Source: JADJPO01 sp963828555 (GTDB lineage Bacteria; Actinomycetota; Actinomycetes; Actinomycetales; Kineosporiaceae). Taken from it: a stretch of DNA of 64,000 nt. The notes under the pieces were generated by a model, which saw nothing but the letters and a program-made list of their open reading frames with translations, was not told the origin of the DNA and ran no database searches. The position numbers were made by a program, and so were the translations under genes. The DNA lies in assembly GCA_963828555.1 (NCBI GenBank), contig CAWHEL010000004.1, positions 1,302,001-1,366,000 on the forward strand, read 5' to 3'. This document shows positions 10,361-19,249 of the stretch, in pieces; within the stretch, counting starts at the first letter, position 1, and every line of letters starts with the position of its first letter.

Positions 10361-11098
10361 TCAGTCCCAGCGGAAGTACCGGGTGGCCAAGGCGGTCGCC
10401 ACAGCGGTCCAGACCACCAGGGCGACGACGGCCAGCCCGTCCGCGCGCCCCTGCTGCAGTGCGGTGCGCAGGCCGTCACCGAGCGCGCCGGAGGGCAGCC
10501 ATCGGGCGACCGATCCCCAGCTCCCCATCGCACTCGTGGGCAGCACGACGCCGCCTCCGGCGAGCAGCAGCACCCAGGCCAGGTTGGCCCCTGCGAGCAC
10601 CGCCTCGGCCCGCAGGGTACCGGCCAGCACGAGGCCGAGAGCCACGAATGCCGCCGTGCCGCACACGATCAGCACCAGCGCCCAGAGCACCCCGCCGAGC
10701 GCCGGCCGCCAGCCCAGCAGCACGGCGAGGCCCCCGAGCAGCAGCACCTGGACCGCCTCCACCACCAGGACCGCCAGCATGCGTCCGGCGAGCAGGCCGC
10801 CGCGGCCCAGCGGGGTGGTGGCCAGCATGCGTAGCACTCCGTGCCGTCGGTCGAAGCCGGTGCCGATCGCCTGTCCGGTGAACGCGGTGGACATCACCGC
10901 CAGGGCGAGGACGCCGGGCGCCACCGCGTCGATCCGGCGGCCGGTGACCTCCACCCCAGGCAGGCCCCAGCGGCTGAGCGCACCCAGCAGCAGGGCGGGC
11001 AGGATCAGCGTGAGCAACAGTTGTTCGCCATTGCGCAGCATGATCCGGGCGTCGAACCGGGCCTGCGCCACGGCCCGCGAGGCCGCAGTGGTGGTCAT
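10361..11098 (-). CDS. ABC-2 type exporter, permease subunit
   Basis: A 245-residue membrane protein with about six hydrophobic segments, typical of ABC-2 permeases. ATGA overlap with the ATPase gene upstream (11095-12021) marks the two as one transporter. The arrangement ATPase-permease-ctaA matches Rv1458c-Rv1457c-Rv1456c of M. tuberculosis. The substrate is unknown. Proximity to ctaA invites a link to heme or cytochrome assembly, but nothing in the sequence proves it. Confidence 0.85.
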   Translation of the reverse strand: MTTTAASRAVAQARFDARIMLRNGEQLLLTLILPALLLGALSRWGLPGVEVTGRRIDAVAPGVLALAVMSTAFTGQAIGTGFDRRHGVLRMLATTPLGRGGLLAGRMLAVLVVEAVQVLLLGGLAVLLGWRPALGGVLWALVLIVCGTAAFVALGLVLAGTLRAEAVLAGANLAWVLLLAGGGVVLPTSAMGSWGSVARWLPSGALGDGLRTALQQGRADGLAVVALVVWTAVATALATRYFRWD

Positions 11099-12021
11099 CG
11101 CAGCTCCCGGCCGGTGAGCTCCAAGAAGACGTCCTCCAGGCTGCGCCGGCCCAACGACAGACCCTCGGGCAGCACCCCTCGCCGGGCGCACCAGGCCGTC
11201 ACCGCGGCGACAGTCTGTGCGTCCAGCGGCGCCCCGTCCGCCCCCTGCACCTGGTAGGCGCCGGGCAGGGTCTCCGCGGCGCTGACCCCGGTGGGCAACG
11301 TGGCGACCAGGTCGGGCAGGTCGAGTCCCGGCATAGCGCCGAAGGTGAGGCTGGTCGCGCCGGCGCCGGTCAGCTCGGCGGGGGAGCCGTCGGCGACCAG
11401 CCGGCCTCCGTCGATCACGACCACCCGATCGGCCAGGTGCTCCGCCTCGTCCATGAGGTGCGTGGTCAGCACGACGGTGACCCCGCGGGTGCGCAGGCCG
11501 GCGACCAGGTCCCAGACCGCGTGCCGGGTCTGCGGGTCCAGGCCGGAGCTCGGCTCGTCGAGGAAGACCAGCTCCGGGCGGCCGACCAGAGCCACGGCCA
11601 GTGCCAGGCGCTGGCGCTGGCCGCCGGACAGCCGGCGCACCATCGTGCGTGCGTGGTCGGTCAGGCCGAGGACGTCGAGCAGTGCGGCCGGGTCCTCGGG
11701 GTCGTCGTGCAGCGCGGCCACGTGCGCCAGCACCTCGGCGGTGCGCGCACCGGTGGGCAGGCCACCGTCCTGCAGCATCACCCCGACCCGCGGCCGCAAC
11801 CGGACGGCGTCCGCGATCGGGTCGAGTCCGAGCACCCGCACCACGCCGGAGGTGGCCCGGCGCAGGCCCTCGCAGCACTCGACGGTCGTGGTCTTGCCGG
11901 CACCGTTCGGCCCGAGCAGGGCAGTGATCGTGCCCGGTTCGGCGCTCCAGCTCAGCCGGTCGACCGCGGGGGCGGGGCGGCCGCGATAGCGCACGGTCAA
12001 AGCGTCCACGACAACGGCCAC
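11095..12021 (-). CDS. ABC-2 type exporter, ATP-binding subunit
   Basis: A 308-residue ATPase with Walker A GPNGAGKTT (37-45), signature LSGGQRQR (131-138), Walker B LVFLDEPSSGLD and a switch histidine in LTTHLMDEAE. A C-terminal domain of about 90 residues follows, ending in the SLEDVFLELTGREL type tail seen in daunorubicin-resistance-like ATPases. The GTG start is 8 nt after TAGACT and has no ribosome site, so it is probably leaderless. It partners the permease at 10361-11098. Confidence 0.9.
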   Translation of the reverse strand: MAVVVDALTVRYRGRPAPAVDRLSWSAEPGTITALLGPNGAGKTTTVECCEGLRRATSGVVRVLGLDPIADAVRLRPRVGVMLQDGGLPTGARTAEVLAHVAALHDDPEDPAALLDVLGLTDHARTMVRRLSGGQRQRLALAVALVGRPELVFLDEPSSGLDPQTRHAVWDLVAGLRTRGVTVVLTTHLMDEAEHLADRVVVIDGGRLVADGSPAELTGAGATSLTFGAMPGLDLPDLVATLPTGVSAAETLPGAYQVQGADGAPLDAQTVAAVTAWCARRGVLPEGLSLGRRSLEDVFLELTGRELR

Positions 12022-12029
12022 GGTCGGCG

Positions 12030-12035
12030 AGTCTA
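12030..12035 (-). promoter_or_regulatory. Leaderless -10 element of ABC ATPase (TAGACT)
   Basis: Minus-strand TAGACT 8 nt before the GTG at 12021. The same TAGACTCGCC string precedes the other ABC ATPase start at 15531, so the two exporter operons may share promoter logic. Confidence 0.5.
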
Positions 12036-12050
12036 GCCTCGCGCCGTGGC

Positions 12051-12782
12051 TCAGTCCGTGGCGAGCAGGCGCAGGCTGCGCAGCCGCACGCCGGCGTAGA
12101 CCCCGCCACCCACGGTGAGCAGCACCAGGGCGATCAGCCCCGCGGTGGGGCCGACTGCGGCGTCCAGGCCCAGCCCTTCGGCCTCGGTGGCCCCGAGCAG
12201 CCACTGGGCCAACGCCAGCGACCACTGCCGCACCGAGAGCGCCTGCGCCCCGGGGATCAGGTTGGCGACCGTGGTCTCCCAGATGATCGCGTAGAGCAGG
12301 CCGATGATCACGGCGTTGCGGGTGATCACCGCCAGCATCAGGAACAGCGTGCCGTAACAGATCACGGCGGTCATGGCGGCGAGCGCGAGCGGAGGCGCCA
12401 GACGCATCGGGTGCTCGGCGAGCACCGCCACCGCGATCACCACCGGCACCGCGCCCAGCGCCAACGCGGTGCCCTCGGCCACAGCCAGTTTCGAGCCGAT
12501 GATGGTGAACCGGCTGATCGGCTTGGCCAGCAGATAGACGATCGAGCCGTCCTCGATCTCGGGCCCGATCGAGCCAGTGCCGGCGAGCAGCGCGATCAGC
12601 GGAACCACCGTGCTCAGGCCCAAACCCGAGGCGATGGTCCAGGCCAGCGAGTCGTCGGTGCCGGTGAAGATCCGGACCAGGACGGCGATCAGCACCAGCA
12701 CCGCCGACAGGCTCAGCAGCAGCAGGAACCGCCGGTGGCCCAGCATCGTCCGTGCGGTCAGGTGCATCACGGTGGCGTTCAT
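12051..12782 (-). CDS. ABC-2 type permease, second exporter
   Basis: A 243-residue integral membrane protein with six hydrophobic segments. The segment EIEDGSIVYLLAKPISR (about 76-92) is a cytoplasmic coupling-loop pattern found in ABC-2 permeases of the NosY/CcmB-like kind. It is the last gene of the set 14617-15531, 13749-14633, 12790-13752, 12051-12782, and starts 7 bp after the preceding ATPase. The set has two ATPases and two permeases, so it may form one heteromeric exporter or two related ones. Substrate unknown. Confidence 0.85.
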   Translation of the reverse strand: MNATVMHLTARTMLGHRRFLLLLSLSAVLVLIAVLVRIFTGTDDSLAWTIASGLGLSTVVPLIALLAGTGSIGPEIEDGSIVYLLAKPISRFTIIGSKLAVAEGTALALGAVPVVIAVAVLAEHPMRLAPPLALAAMTAVICYGTLFLMLAVITRNAVIIGLLYAIIWETTVANLIPGAQALSVRQWSLALAQWLLGATEAEGLGLDAAVGPTAGLIALVLLTVGGGVYAGVRLRSLRLLATD

Positions 12783-12789
12783 CGCTGCC

Positions 12790-13752
12790 TCACGACCGGT
12801 CGACCAGGTAGGAGAACACGCTCTCGAGCGACTCGTCCGTCGGCGACACCTCGAGCAGACGCACCCCGGTCTGCTGGGCGAGCCAGGGCAGCGCTTTGAC
12901 GAACCGGGCGACGTCCACCGCCTCGACGTGCAGCGAGCCGCCGCCCTGGATGCCGCCCCCGGCCGCCGCGCCCTGGCCGGCGGGAGTGCCGACCAGCTGC
13001 ACCGCCGAGGTCGACACGTCCGCCATCAGCACCGAGGCCAGCCGCCGGTCGTCGGTCGAGCGGATCGTGTACTGGTGCGGCCTCTCGGTCATCAGCCGCC
13101 GGATCTCGCGGAAGTTGCCGGACGCCGCGTGCCGCCCCGCGACCATCACCTCGATGCTGCCGGCGAGCTGTTCGACCTCCTCGAGGATGTGGCTGGAGAA
13201 CAGCACGCTGCGACCCCCCTCGCCCATGCGGTGCAACAGGTCCATCAGGTGCACCCTCTGCCGAGGGTCCATGCCGTTGAACGGTTCGTCGAGCAGTAGC
13301 ACGGCCGGGTCGTGCACCAGGGCGGTGGCCACCTTGATCCGCTGCTTCATGCCCTTGGAGTAGGTCGCGATACCGCGATCCTGGGCGGCGGTCATGTCGA
13401 CGGTCTCGATCGCCTGCCGCGCCGCGCGTTCAGGATCCGGCAGCTTGTAGAGCTTGGCGTTGGACAGCACCAGGTCCCAGCCCGAGACCACCTCGTACAT
13501 GCCCTCCCGCTCGGGCACCAGCCCGACCCGGGCGTAGATCGCCTGGTTGCGCCAGGTCGCCTCGCCGTCGATGGTCACGGTGCCGGAGGACGGCGGCAGG
13601 AACCCGGCCATCATCGAGATGAGGGTCGACTTGCCGGCGCCGTTCGGCCCGAGCAGCCCGGTGATCCCCGGGCCGATCTGCATCGTGACGTCGTTGACCG
13701 CCACCACGTTGCCGTACCAGCGCGAGACCTTGTCGATGACGATGGTGCTCAC
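12790..13752 (-). CDS. ABC exporter ATP-binding protein
   Basis: A 320-residue ATPase with Walker A GPNGAGKST (35-43), signature YSKGMKQR (131-138), Walker B VLLLDEPFNGMD and switch His in FSSHILEEVE. The C-terminal third has a glycine-rich linker (GAAAGGGIQGGG) and ends SLESVFSYLVDRS, an ABC-2 regulatory tail. The GTG start overlaps the stop of the upstream permease (GTGA). It belongs to the four-gene exporter operon. Confidence 0.9.
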   Translation of the reverse strand: MSTIVIDKVSRWYGNVVAVNDVTMQIGPGITGLLGPNGAGKSTLISMMAGFLPPSSGTVTIDGEATWRNQAIYARVGLVPEREGMYEVVSGWDLVLSNAKLYKLPDPERAARQAIETVDMTAAQDRGIATYSKGMKQRIKVATALVHDPAVLLLDEPFNGMDPRQRVHLMDLLHRMGEGGRSVLFSSHILEEVEQLAGSIEVMVAGRHAASGNFREIRRLMTERPHQYTIRSTDDRRLASVLMADVSTSAVQLVGTPAGQGAAAGGGIQGGGSLHVEAVDVARFVKALPWLAQQTGVRLLEVSPTDESLESVFSYLVDRS

Positions 13753-14633
13753 GTGACCGACACCTTCCGGTAGCGCAGGGCCAGGAAGCCGATCGCGGTG
13801 CCGATGATCAACGGCACCGCGGCGATCCAGGCCAGCCCTGCGGTGCCCTGCGGCACCAGGCCGTTGGCCGCGTCGAGGTCGAAGATCCACGCCACCAGCC
13901 CGTCGACCGTCGACCCCGGGGAGATCAGCTGTGACCAAGGGGCGAGGTCTTCGCGGCCCTGGTCGGAAAGGATTCCCTGCACCGCGCCGTGGACCGCCCA
14001 CGCGATGATCAGGACGGCGACCACCGCCGCGACCCCGAGCCCGCGGCGCGGTGTCACCGAGGCGATCGCCAGGGCGATCCCGGCCAGCATCGGCGCCAGC
14101 AGGACGACGACCGGCAGCGATTGCGCGAACGACACCAACACGTCCTTCGCCGGGATGTCGGACAACAGCGCCCCGCCGGTCAGCAGCAGCGACGGAACCA
14201 GCACCACGATCGCCACCGCCGTGGTCAGCGCCGCGACCTTGGCGGCCACGTAGTCGCCACGGCGCAGCGGCCGGGAGAAGTACAGCGTGGTCACCCGGAA
14301 CCGCAGATCGCGGCTCACGCTGGCCGGGGCCTGACCGCCGACGTAGAGGATCAGCAACGGGTAGACGAACGCGGCGTAGTTCGGCATCGGGAACGGTAGC
14401 TCGCGCGCCCCGGTCACGTTGATCACGATGCCGCTCACCAGGGCAGGCACCGAGCAGAGCGCGAGCAGCAGCCACGGCGCGATCTTGCTCTTGGTGGAGC
14501 GGCCCAGGCCGAAGGCGCCGCGCAGACTGTCGACGTAGAGCGAGCGCACGATGGCGCCCCGCCCCTGCCGGGCGCCGTCGTAGTGGCGGTATCCGATGTC
14601 GTGGATGACGCCGGCATCAGGAGGCATGGACAC
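13749..14633 (-). CDS. ABC-2 type permease
   Basis: A 294-residue membrane protein. After a cytoplasmic start (IHDIGYRHYDGARQGR, about 10-25, a segment common to this permease family) come about six hydrophobic helices. SRDLRFRVTTLYFSRPLRR (about 116-134) resembles the coupling loop of the partner at 12051. GTG at 14633 overlaps the ATPase 14617-15531 by 17 bp; an in-frame ATG at 14627 is an alternative start. Substrate unknown. Confidence 0.85.
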   Translation of the reverse strand: MSMPPDAGVIHDIGYRHYDGARQGRGAIVRSLYVDSLRGAFGLGRSTKSKIAPWLLLALCSVPALVSGIVINVTGARELPFPMPNYAAFVYPLLILYVGGQAPASVSRDLRFRVTTLYFSRPLRRGDYVAAKVAALTTAVAIVVLVPSLLLTGGALLSDIPAKDVLVSFAQSLPVVVLLAPMLAGIALAIASVTPRRGLGVAAVVAVLIIAWAVHGAVQGILSDQGREDLAPWSQLISPGSTVDGLVAWIFDLDAANGLVPQGTAGLAWIAAVPLIIGTAIGFLALRYRKVSVT

Positions 14634-15531
14634 CGTCGGCCTCCTGGAAGACCTCGACCATGCGGTGCCGGCGGCGTTCCAGGCGCACCAGGCCGAGCCC
14701 CAGGTTCGCCGCCGCGTCCCGGATGGCGTCGTAGGTCGGCTCGCCGGCCAACTGCACCTCCAGCAGACGCCCGGTCAGGCGGACGGCGACCCCCGCCTGC
14801 TGCAGCGCTCCGGCCAGCGCGTCGGGCCGCTCGTCGGTCTCGACCAGCAGCACCCCGCTGGCCGCGGTCACATCGGCGGTGGAGGAGGACCGCAGCAGGG
14901 CTCCGCCGTCGATCACCACGACGTGATCGCAGATCCGTTCCAGCTCTCCGAGCAGGTGCGAGGTGACCAGCACCGAGATGCCGAACTCGGTCCGCACGCG
15001 GCGGATCAGGCCCAGCATCTCGTCCCGTCCGGTCGGGTCGAGACCGTTGGTCGGCTCGTCCAGCAACACCAGCTCGGGGTCGTGCACCAGAGCCTGGGCC
15101 AGCTTGACCCGCTGCTTCATGCCGGTCGAGTACCCGCCGATCGCCCGGTAGCGCTCCTCGTACAGGCCGACGTGGCGCAACACGTCGGCGGTCCGTTCGC
15201 GGGCCGCGGTCATCGGCAGGCCCGACATCCGCGCCATGTGGACGACGAACTCGGTCGCCGAGGTGTCGGCGGGCAGGCAGTCGTGTTCGGGCATGTAGCC
15301 CACCCGTTGCCGGATCGCCTCGCTGTCGGCGGCCACGTCGAGGCCGAGCACCCGGGCGCGGCCCTGGGTGGCGGGCAGCAGCCCCAGCAGGATCTTGATC
15401 AGGGTCGATTTACCGGCACCGTTGGCCCCGACCAACCCGATCGCCCCGGGCTCGACGGCCACGGTGAGCCGGTCCAGCGCCGTGGTCGCGCCGAACCGCA
15501 TCGTCAGGGCGTCCGTGGCGATCAGCGGCAC
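14617..15531 (-). CDS. ABC exporter ATP-binding protein, first gene of operon
   Basis: A 304-residue ATPase with GANGAGKST (35-43), YSTGMKQR (134-141), LVLLDEPTNGLD and TSHLLGELE. It closely resembles the ATPase at 12790-13752, which suggests a duplication within the operon. The GTG is preceded at 6 nt by TAGACT and lacks a ribosome site. It is divergent from sufR. In M. tuberculosis this position next to sufR is held by mptB; that gene is absent here. Confidence 0.9.
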   Translation of the reverse strand: MPLIATDALTMRFGATTALDRLTVAVEPGAIGLVGANGAGKSTLIKILLGLLPATQGRARVLGLDVAADSEAIRQRVGYMPEHDCLPADTSATEFVVHMARMSGLPMTAARERTADVLRHVGLYEERYRAIGGYSTGMKQRVKLAQALVHDPELVLLDEPTNGLDPTGRDEMLGLIRRVRTEFGISVLVTSHLLGELERICDHVVVIDGGALLRSSSTADVTAASGVLLVETDERPDALAGALQQAGVAVRLTGRLLEVQLAGEPTYDAIRDAAANLGLGLVRLERRRHRMVEVFQEADGVHAS

Positions 15532-15646
15532 GCGGCGAGTCTAGCTTCGTCGCGTCGTGCGGCCTCACAGGGTCTCACCGGGTGGTCCGCGTCAACATCA
15601 CAGCCGCCGGCTTGAGTCGAGGGCTGATTAACGCAATACTTATGTC
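15532..15646. promoter_or_regulatory. Divergent ABC operon / sufR promoter region
   Basis: A 115-bp region with TAGACT (15538-15543, minus strand, 6 nt before the ABC GTG) and AATACT (15635-15640, plus strand, 6 nt before the sufR GTG). TTGAGT at 15612-15617 is a possible sufR -35. SufR proteins usually repress their own operon, so its operator is expected here, but no clear palindrome was found. Confidence 0.5.
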
Positions 15647-16351
15647 GTGAAAATAGCCCGGCAGGACTCCACGCTCCCCGAGAGCGACGAGCGCACCCGG
15701 GATCGCATCGCCCAGAAGATCCTGCGCAGCGGTCCGGTGACCGTCGCCGACCTCGCCGCGCAGCTGGGGCTGACCGCCGCAGGGGTCCGCCGCCACCTCG
15801 ATCAGCTCCAGGCCTCGGGCCTGGCCACCACCTGGCAGGGGATCGCCCCGGGCCAGCGCGGGCGCGGCCGGCCGGCCCGGGCGTTCGTGCTCACCGACGC
15901 CGGCCATGCGGCGATGAGCAGCGGCTACGACGATCTGGCCACCTCGGCACTGCAGTACCTGGCGGACGTCGCCGGGCCGCAGGCCGTGCGCTCCTTCGCC
16001 GAGCGGCGGGTGGCCGACCTCGAGCATCGTCATCGAGCCTCGATCGAGGCGGCAGGGCCCGGATCGGTGGCACGGGCCGGCGCGCTGGCCGAGGCGCTGT
16101 CCCGCGAGGGCTTCGCCGCCACCACCCGCACCGTGCCCTCACCCACCGACACGTCACCACTCGGCGTCCAGCTCTGTCAGGGACACTGCCCCGTGCAGGA
16201 CGTCGCCCGCGTCTTCCCCGAGCTGTGCGAGGCGGAGACCGACGCCTTCTCCCGCCTGCTCGGCGTCCATGTCCAGCGACTGGCCACCCTGGCGCACGGC
16301 GAACACGTCTGCACCACCTATGTACCGTCCACCGAGAGGCAGACCCGATGA
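15647..16351 (+). CDS. sufR: SufR-type iron-sulfur sensing transcriptional repressor
   Basis: A 234-residue winged-helix regulator. The N-terminal part (about 18-85) is a DNA-binding domain with the helix-turn-helix VTVADLAAQLGLTAAGVRRH. The C-terminal part has Cys177, Cys181, Cys194 and Cys222, the pattern that in SufR family members holds an Fe-S cluster sensing cluster demand. It starts the suf operon and overlaps sufB by ATGA. It likely represses the operon when cluster supply is adequate. The start has an upstream -10 but no ribosome site. Confidence 0.93.
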   Translation: MKIARQDSTLPESDERTRDRIAQKILRSGPVTVADLAAQLGLTAAGVRRHLDQLQASGLATTWQGIAPGQRGRGRPARAFVLTDAGHAAMSSGYDDLATSALQYLADVAGPQAVRSFAERRVADLEHRHRASIEAAGPGSVARAGALAEALSREGFAATTRTVPSPTDTSPLGVQLCQGHCPVQDVARVFPELCEAETDAFSRLLGVHVQRLATLAHGEHVCTTYVPSTERQTR

Positions 16352-17796
16352 GCAGCGCCACGCAGCCAGAGCTCGACAAGCAGCTGGACAAAGAGCTGGA
16401 CGGCAAGCTCGAGGGCATCGGGCACTACGAGTTCGGCTGGTCCGACTCCGATGTCGCCGGCGCCACCGCCCGGCGGGGTCTGAACGAGGACGTCGTGCGC
16501 AACATCTCGGCGTTGAAGAGCGAGCCGCAGTGGATGCTCGACCTTCGGCTGAAGGGCCTGCGCCTGTTCCACAAGAAGCCGATGCCGACCTGGGGCAGCG
16601 ACCTGACCGGGATCGACTTCGACAACATCAAGTACTTCGTGCGCTCCACCGAGAAGCAGGCCACCACCTGGGACGAGCTTCCCGAGGACATCAAGCGCAC
16701 CTACGACCGGCTCGGCATCCCCGAGGCGGAGAAGCAGCGCCTGATCGCCGGGGTGGCCGCGCAATATGAGTCTGAGGTGGTCTACCACCAGATCCGGGAG
16801 GACCTGGAGCAGAAGGGTGTCATCTTCGTCGATACCGATACCGGGCTGCGCGAGCACGAGGAGCTGTTCCGGGAGTACTTCGGCACCGTGATCCCGGTGG
16901 GCGACAACAAGTTCGCCGCGCTGAACACCTCGGTCTGGTCGGGCGGGTCGTTCATCTACGTGCCCAAGGGGGTGCGGGTCGACATTCCGCTGCAGGCCTA
17001 CTTCCGGATCAACACCGAGAACATGGGCCAGTTCGAGCGGACGCTGATCATCGCCGACGAGGGCTCGTACGTGCACTACGTCGAGGGCTGCACCGCGCCG
17101 ATCTACACGTCCGACTCGCTGCACTCGGCCGTGGTCGAGATCATCGTGAAGAAGGACGCCCGGGTGCGCTACACGACGATCCAGAACTGGTCGAACAACG
17201 TCTACAACCTGGTCACCAAGCGGGCCGTCGCCCAGCAGGGCGCGACCATGGAGTGGGTCGACGGCAACATCGGCTCCAAGGTGACCATGAAGTACCCGGC
17301 GATCTACCTGATGGGCGAGCACGCCACCGGCGAGACGCTGTCGATCGCCTTCGCCGGTGAGGGCCAGCATCAGGACGCGGGAGCCAAGATGGTGCACGCC
17401 GCGCCGCACACGTCGTCCTCGATCATCTCCAAGTCGGTGGCCCGCGGCGGGGGCCGCACCTCCTACCGGGGCCTGGTCCAGGTACTCGAGGGCTCGCACC
17501 ACTCGGCGTCCACGGTGCGCTGCGACGCGCTGCTGGTCGACACGATCAGCCGCTCCGACACCTACCCCTATGTCGATGTCCGCGAGGACGACGTGCGGAT
17601 GGGCCACGAGGCCACGGTCTCCAAGGTGAGCGACGACCAGTTGTTCTACCTGATGTCGCGGGGCCTGAGCGAGGAGGAGGCGATGGCGATGATCGTGCGC
17701 GGCTTCGTCGAGCCGATCGCCCGGGAGCTGCCGATGGAGTACGCCCTCGAACTGAACCGATTGATCGAGCTGCAGATGGAAGGGGCCGTCGGCTGA
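16348..17796 (+). CDS. sufB: Fe-S cluster assembly scaffold protein SufB
   Basis: A 482-residue beta-helix protein, core of the SufBCD scaffold on which Fe-S clusters are built. FIYVPKGVRVDIPLQAYFRI (202-221) and HYVEGCTAP with Cys248 are characteristic, as is the C-terminal GHEATVSKVSDDQLFYLMSR. Unlike the M. tuberculosis homologue, there is no intein. The ATG overlaps the sufR stop (ATGA), and the end overlaps sufD by one base (TGATG). Confidence 0.97.
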   Translation: MSSATQPELDKQLDKELDGKLEGIGHYEFGWSDSDVAGATARRGLNEDVVRNISALKSEPQWMLDLRLKGLRLFHKKPMPTWGSDLTGIDFDNIKYFVRSTEKQATTWDELPEDIKRTYDRLGIPEAEKQRLIAGVAAQYESEVVYHQIREDLEQKGVIFVDTDTGLREHEELFREYFGTVIPVGDNKFAALNTSVWSGGSFIYVPKGVRVDIPLQAYFRINTENMGQFERTLIIADEGSYVHYVEGCTAPIYTSDSLHSAVVEIIVKKDARVRYTTIQNWSNNVYNLVTKRAVAQQGATMEWVDGNIGSKVTMKYPAIYLMGEHATGETLSIAFAGEGQHQDAGAKMVHAAPHTSSSIISKSVARGGGRTSYRGLVQVLEGSHHSASTVRCDALLVDTISRSDTYPYVDVREDDVRMGHEATVSKVSDDQLFYLMSRGLSEEEAMAMIVRGFVEPIARELPMEYALELNRLIELQMEGAVG

Positions 17797-18935
17797 TGAC
17801 AGCCACCGCATTCGCACCACCGCCGGTGCAGTCCCGGGCCGAGCGCCGAGCCAGCTTCCACATCGACGATTTCCCCGTGCCCTCGGGCCGGGAGGAGGAA
17901 TGGCGCTTCACCCCGATGGACCGACTGCACGACCTGCACGCCGGCGCCGCCGCCTCCGGAACCCCGGTCGAGGTGAAGGTCGAGGCACCCACCCCGGTCA
18001 CCGTCGAGACGGTGCAGCGCACCGACCCGCGGCTTGGCCGGGCCGGAACCCCGGAGGACCGGGTGGCGGCGCAGGCCTGGTCGAGCTTCGACCGGGCGCT
18101 GGTGGTCACCGTTCCCGCAGGGCAGACGGTCGACGAACCGGTGCAGATCAGCGTCACCGGTCACGGCGGCCTGGAGTACGGGCACGCGCTGATCGTCGCC
18201 GAGGCGCACAGCTCCGCCGTGGTCGTGATCGACTTCACCGGCAGCGCGACGTTCGCCGACAACGTCGAGATCGACCTGGCGGACGGCGCCACGCTCACCG
18301 TGGTGAGCGTGCAGGAGTGGGCCGCGGACGCCGTCCACCTGAGTTCGCACCATCTGCGCCTCGGCCGGGACGCTCGGCTCAAACACGTGGTGGTCAACCT
18401 CGGCGGTGACGTGGTGCGGATCGCGCCGTCCGCCCGGTTCGCCGGGCCGGGAGCCGCGGTCGAGCTGCTCGGGTTGTACTTCGCCGACGCCGGCCAGCAC
18501 CTCGAGCACCGGCTCTTTGTCGACCACGGCGTGCCGAACTGCCGCAGCAACGTGGTCTACAAGGGGGCGTTGCAGGGTCGGGACGCGCACACCGTGTGGA
18601 TCGGCGACGTGCTGATCCGCGCCGAGGCCGAGGGCACGGACACCTACGAGCTCAACCGCAACCTGGTGCTCACCGAAGGCGCCCGGGCCGACTCGGTGCC
18701 CAACCTGGAGATCGAGACCGGCGAGATCGTCGGCGCCGGCCATGCCAGCGCGACCGGCCGGTTCGACGACGAGCAGCTGTTCTACCTGCAGTCCCGCGGT
18801 ATCCCCGAGGACGAGGCCCGCCGGATGGTGGTCCGCGCCTTCTTCATGGAGCTGCTGCAGCAGATCGGGGTTCCGGCGCTGGCCGAACGCCTGGGTCTGG
18901 CGATCGAGGCCGAGCTCTCCGCGGTGAACGCATGA
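17796..18935 (+). CDS. sufD: Fe-S cluster assembly protein SufD
   Basis: A 379-residue SufB paralogue that completes the SufBC2D complex. It shares the C-terminal beta-helix segment SATGRFDDEQLFYLQSRGIP and the helix after it with SufB. The N-terminal region (PVPSGREEEWRFTPMDRL) is the family entry motif. The start is TGATG-coupled to sufB, and the stop overlaps the Rieske gene by 4 nt (ATGA). Confidence 0.96.
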   Translation: MTATAFAPPPVQSRAERRASFHIDDFPVPSGREEEWRFTPMDRLHDLHAGAAASGTPVEVKVEAPTPVTVETVQRTDPRLGRAGTPEDRVAAQAWSSFDRALVVTVPAGQTVDEPVQISVTGHGGLEYGHALIVAEAHSSAVVVIDFTGSATFADNVEIDLADGATLTVVSVQEWAADAVHLSSHHLRLGRDARLKHVVVNLGGDVVRIAPSARFAGPGAAVELLGLYFADAGQHLEHRLFVDHGVPNCRSNVVYKGALQGRDAHTVWIGDVLIRAEAEGTDTYELNRNLVLTEGARADSVPNLEIETGEIVGAGHASATGRFDDEQLFYLQSRGIPEDEARRMVVRAFFMELLQQIGVPALAERLGLAIEAELSAVNA

Positions 18936-19249
18936 GCCGTCGTCCTGCCGTGGCGCTGGAGGCCCTGCCCGCCGTCGGCGCCGTCCGCGTGGTGCTGGAC
19001 GGCACCCCGGTGGCCATCGTCCGGGACGAGCACGGCGAGGTGCACGCCCTGGGGGACACCTGCAGCCACGCCGAGGTCTCCCTGTCCGAGGGCGAGGTTG
19101 AGGACTGCGCGATCGAGTGCTGGCTGCATGGGTCGCGGTTCGACCTGCGCACCGGCAAACCCCTTGCCCTACCGGCGATCCGGCCGGTTCCGGTGTACCC
19201 CGTCACGATCGACGCCGGCATGGTGCTGGTCGACCTGGAGGAAAGCTAA
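18932..19249 (+). CDS. Rieske [2Fe-2S] ferredoxin in the suf operon
   Basis: A 105-residue soluble Rieske protein. Cys44/His46 (CSHAE) and Cys63/His66 (CWLHG) are the two ligand pairs of the Rieske cluster, with the expected spacing. It is a NirD/BphF-like single domain without membrane helix. Being between sufD and sufC, it may be an electron carrier or an early recipient of clusters made by the SUF machinery; this placement recurs in actinobacteria but its role is not settled. The ATG overlaps sufD, and the TAA abuts the GTG of sufC. Confidence 0.93.
   Translation: MSRRPAVALEALPAVGAVRVVLDGTPVAIVRDEHGEVHALGDTCSHAEVSLSEGEVEDCAIECWLHGSRFDLRTGKPLALPAIRPVPVYPVTIDAGMVLVDLEES

Noticed and set aside
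16348..17796. Intein in SufB, as in M. tuberculosis
   Set aside because: SufB is 482 residues and collinear with inteinless homologues.
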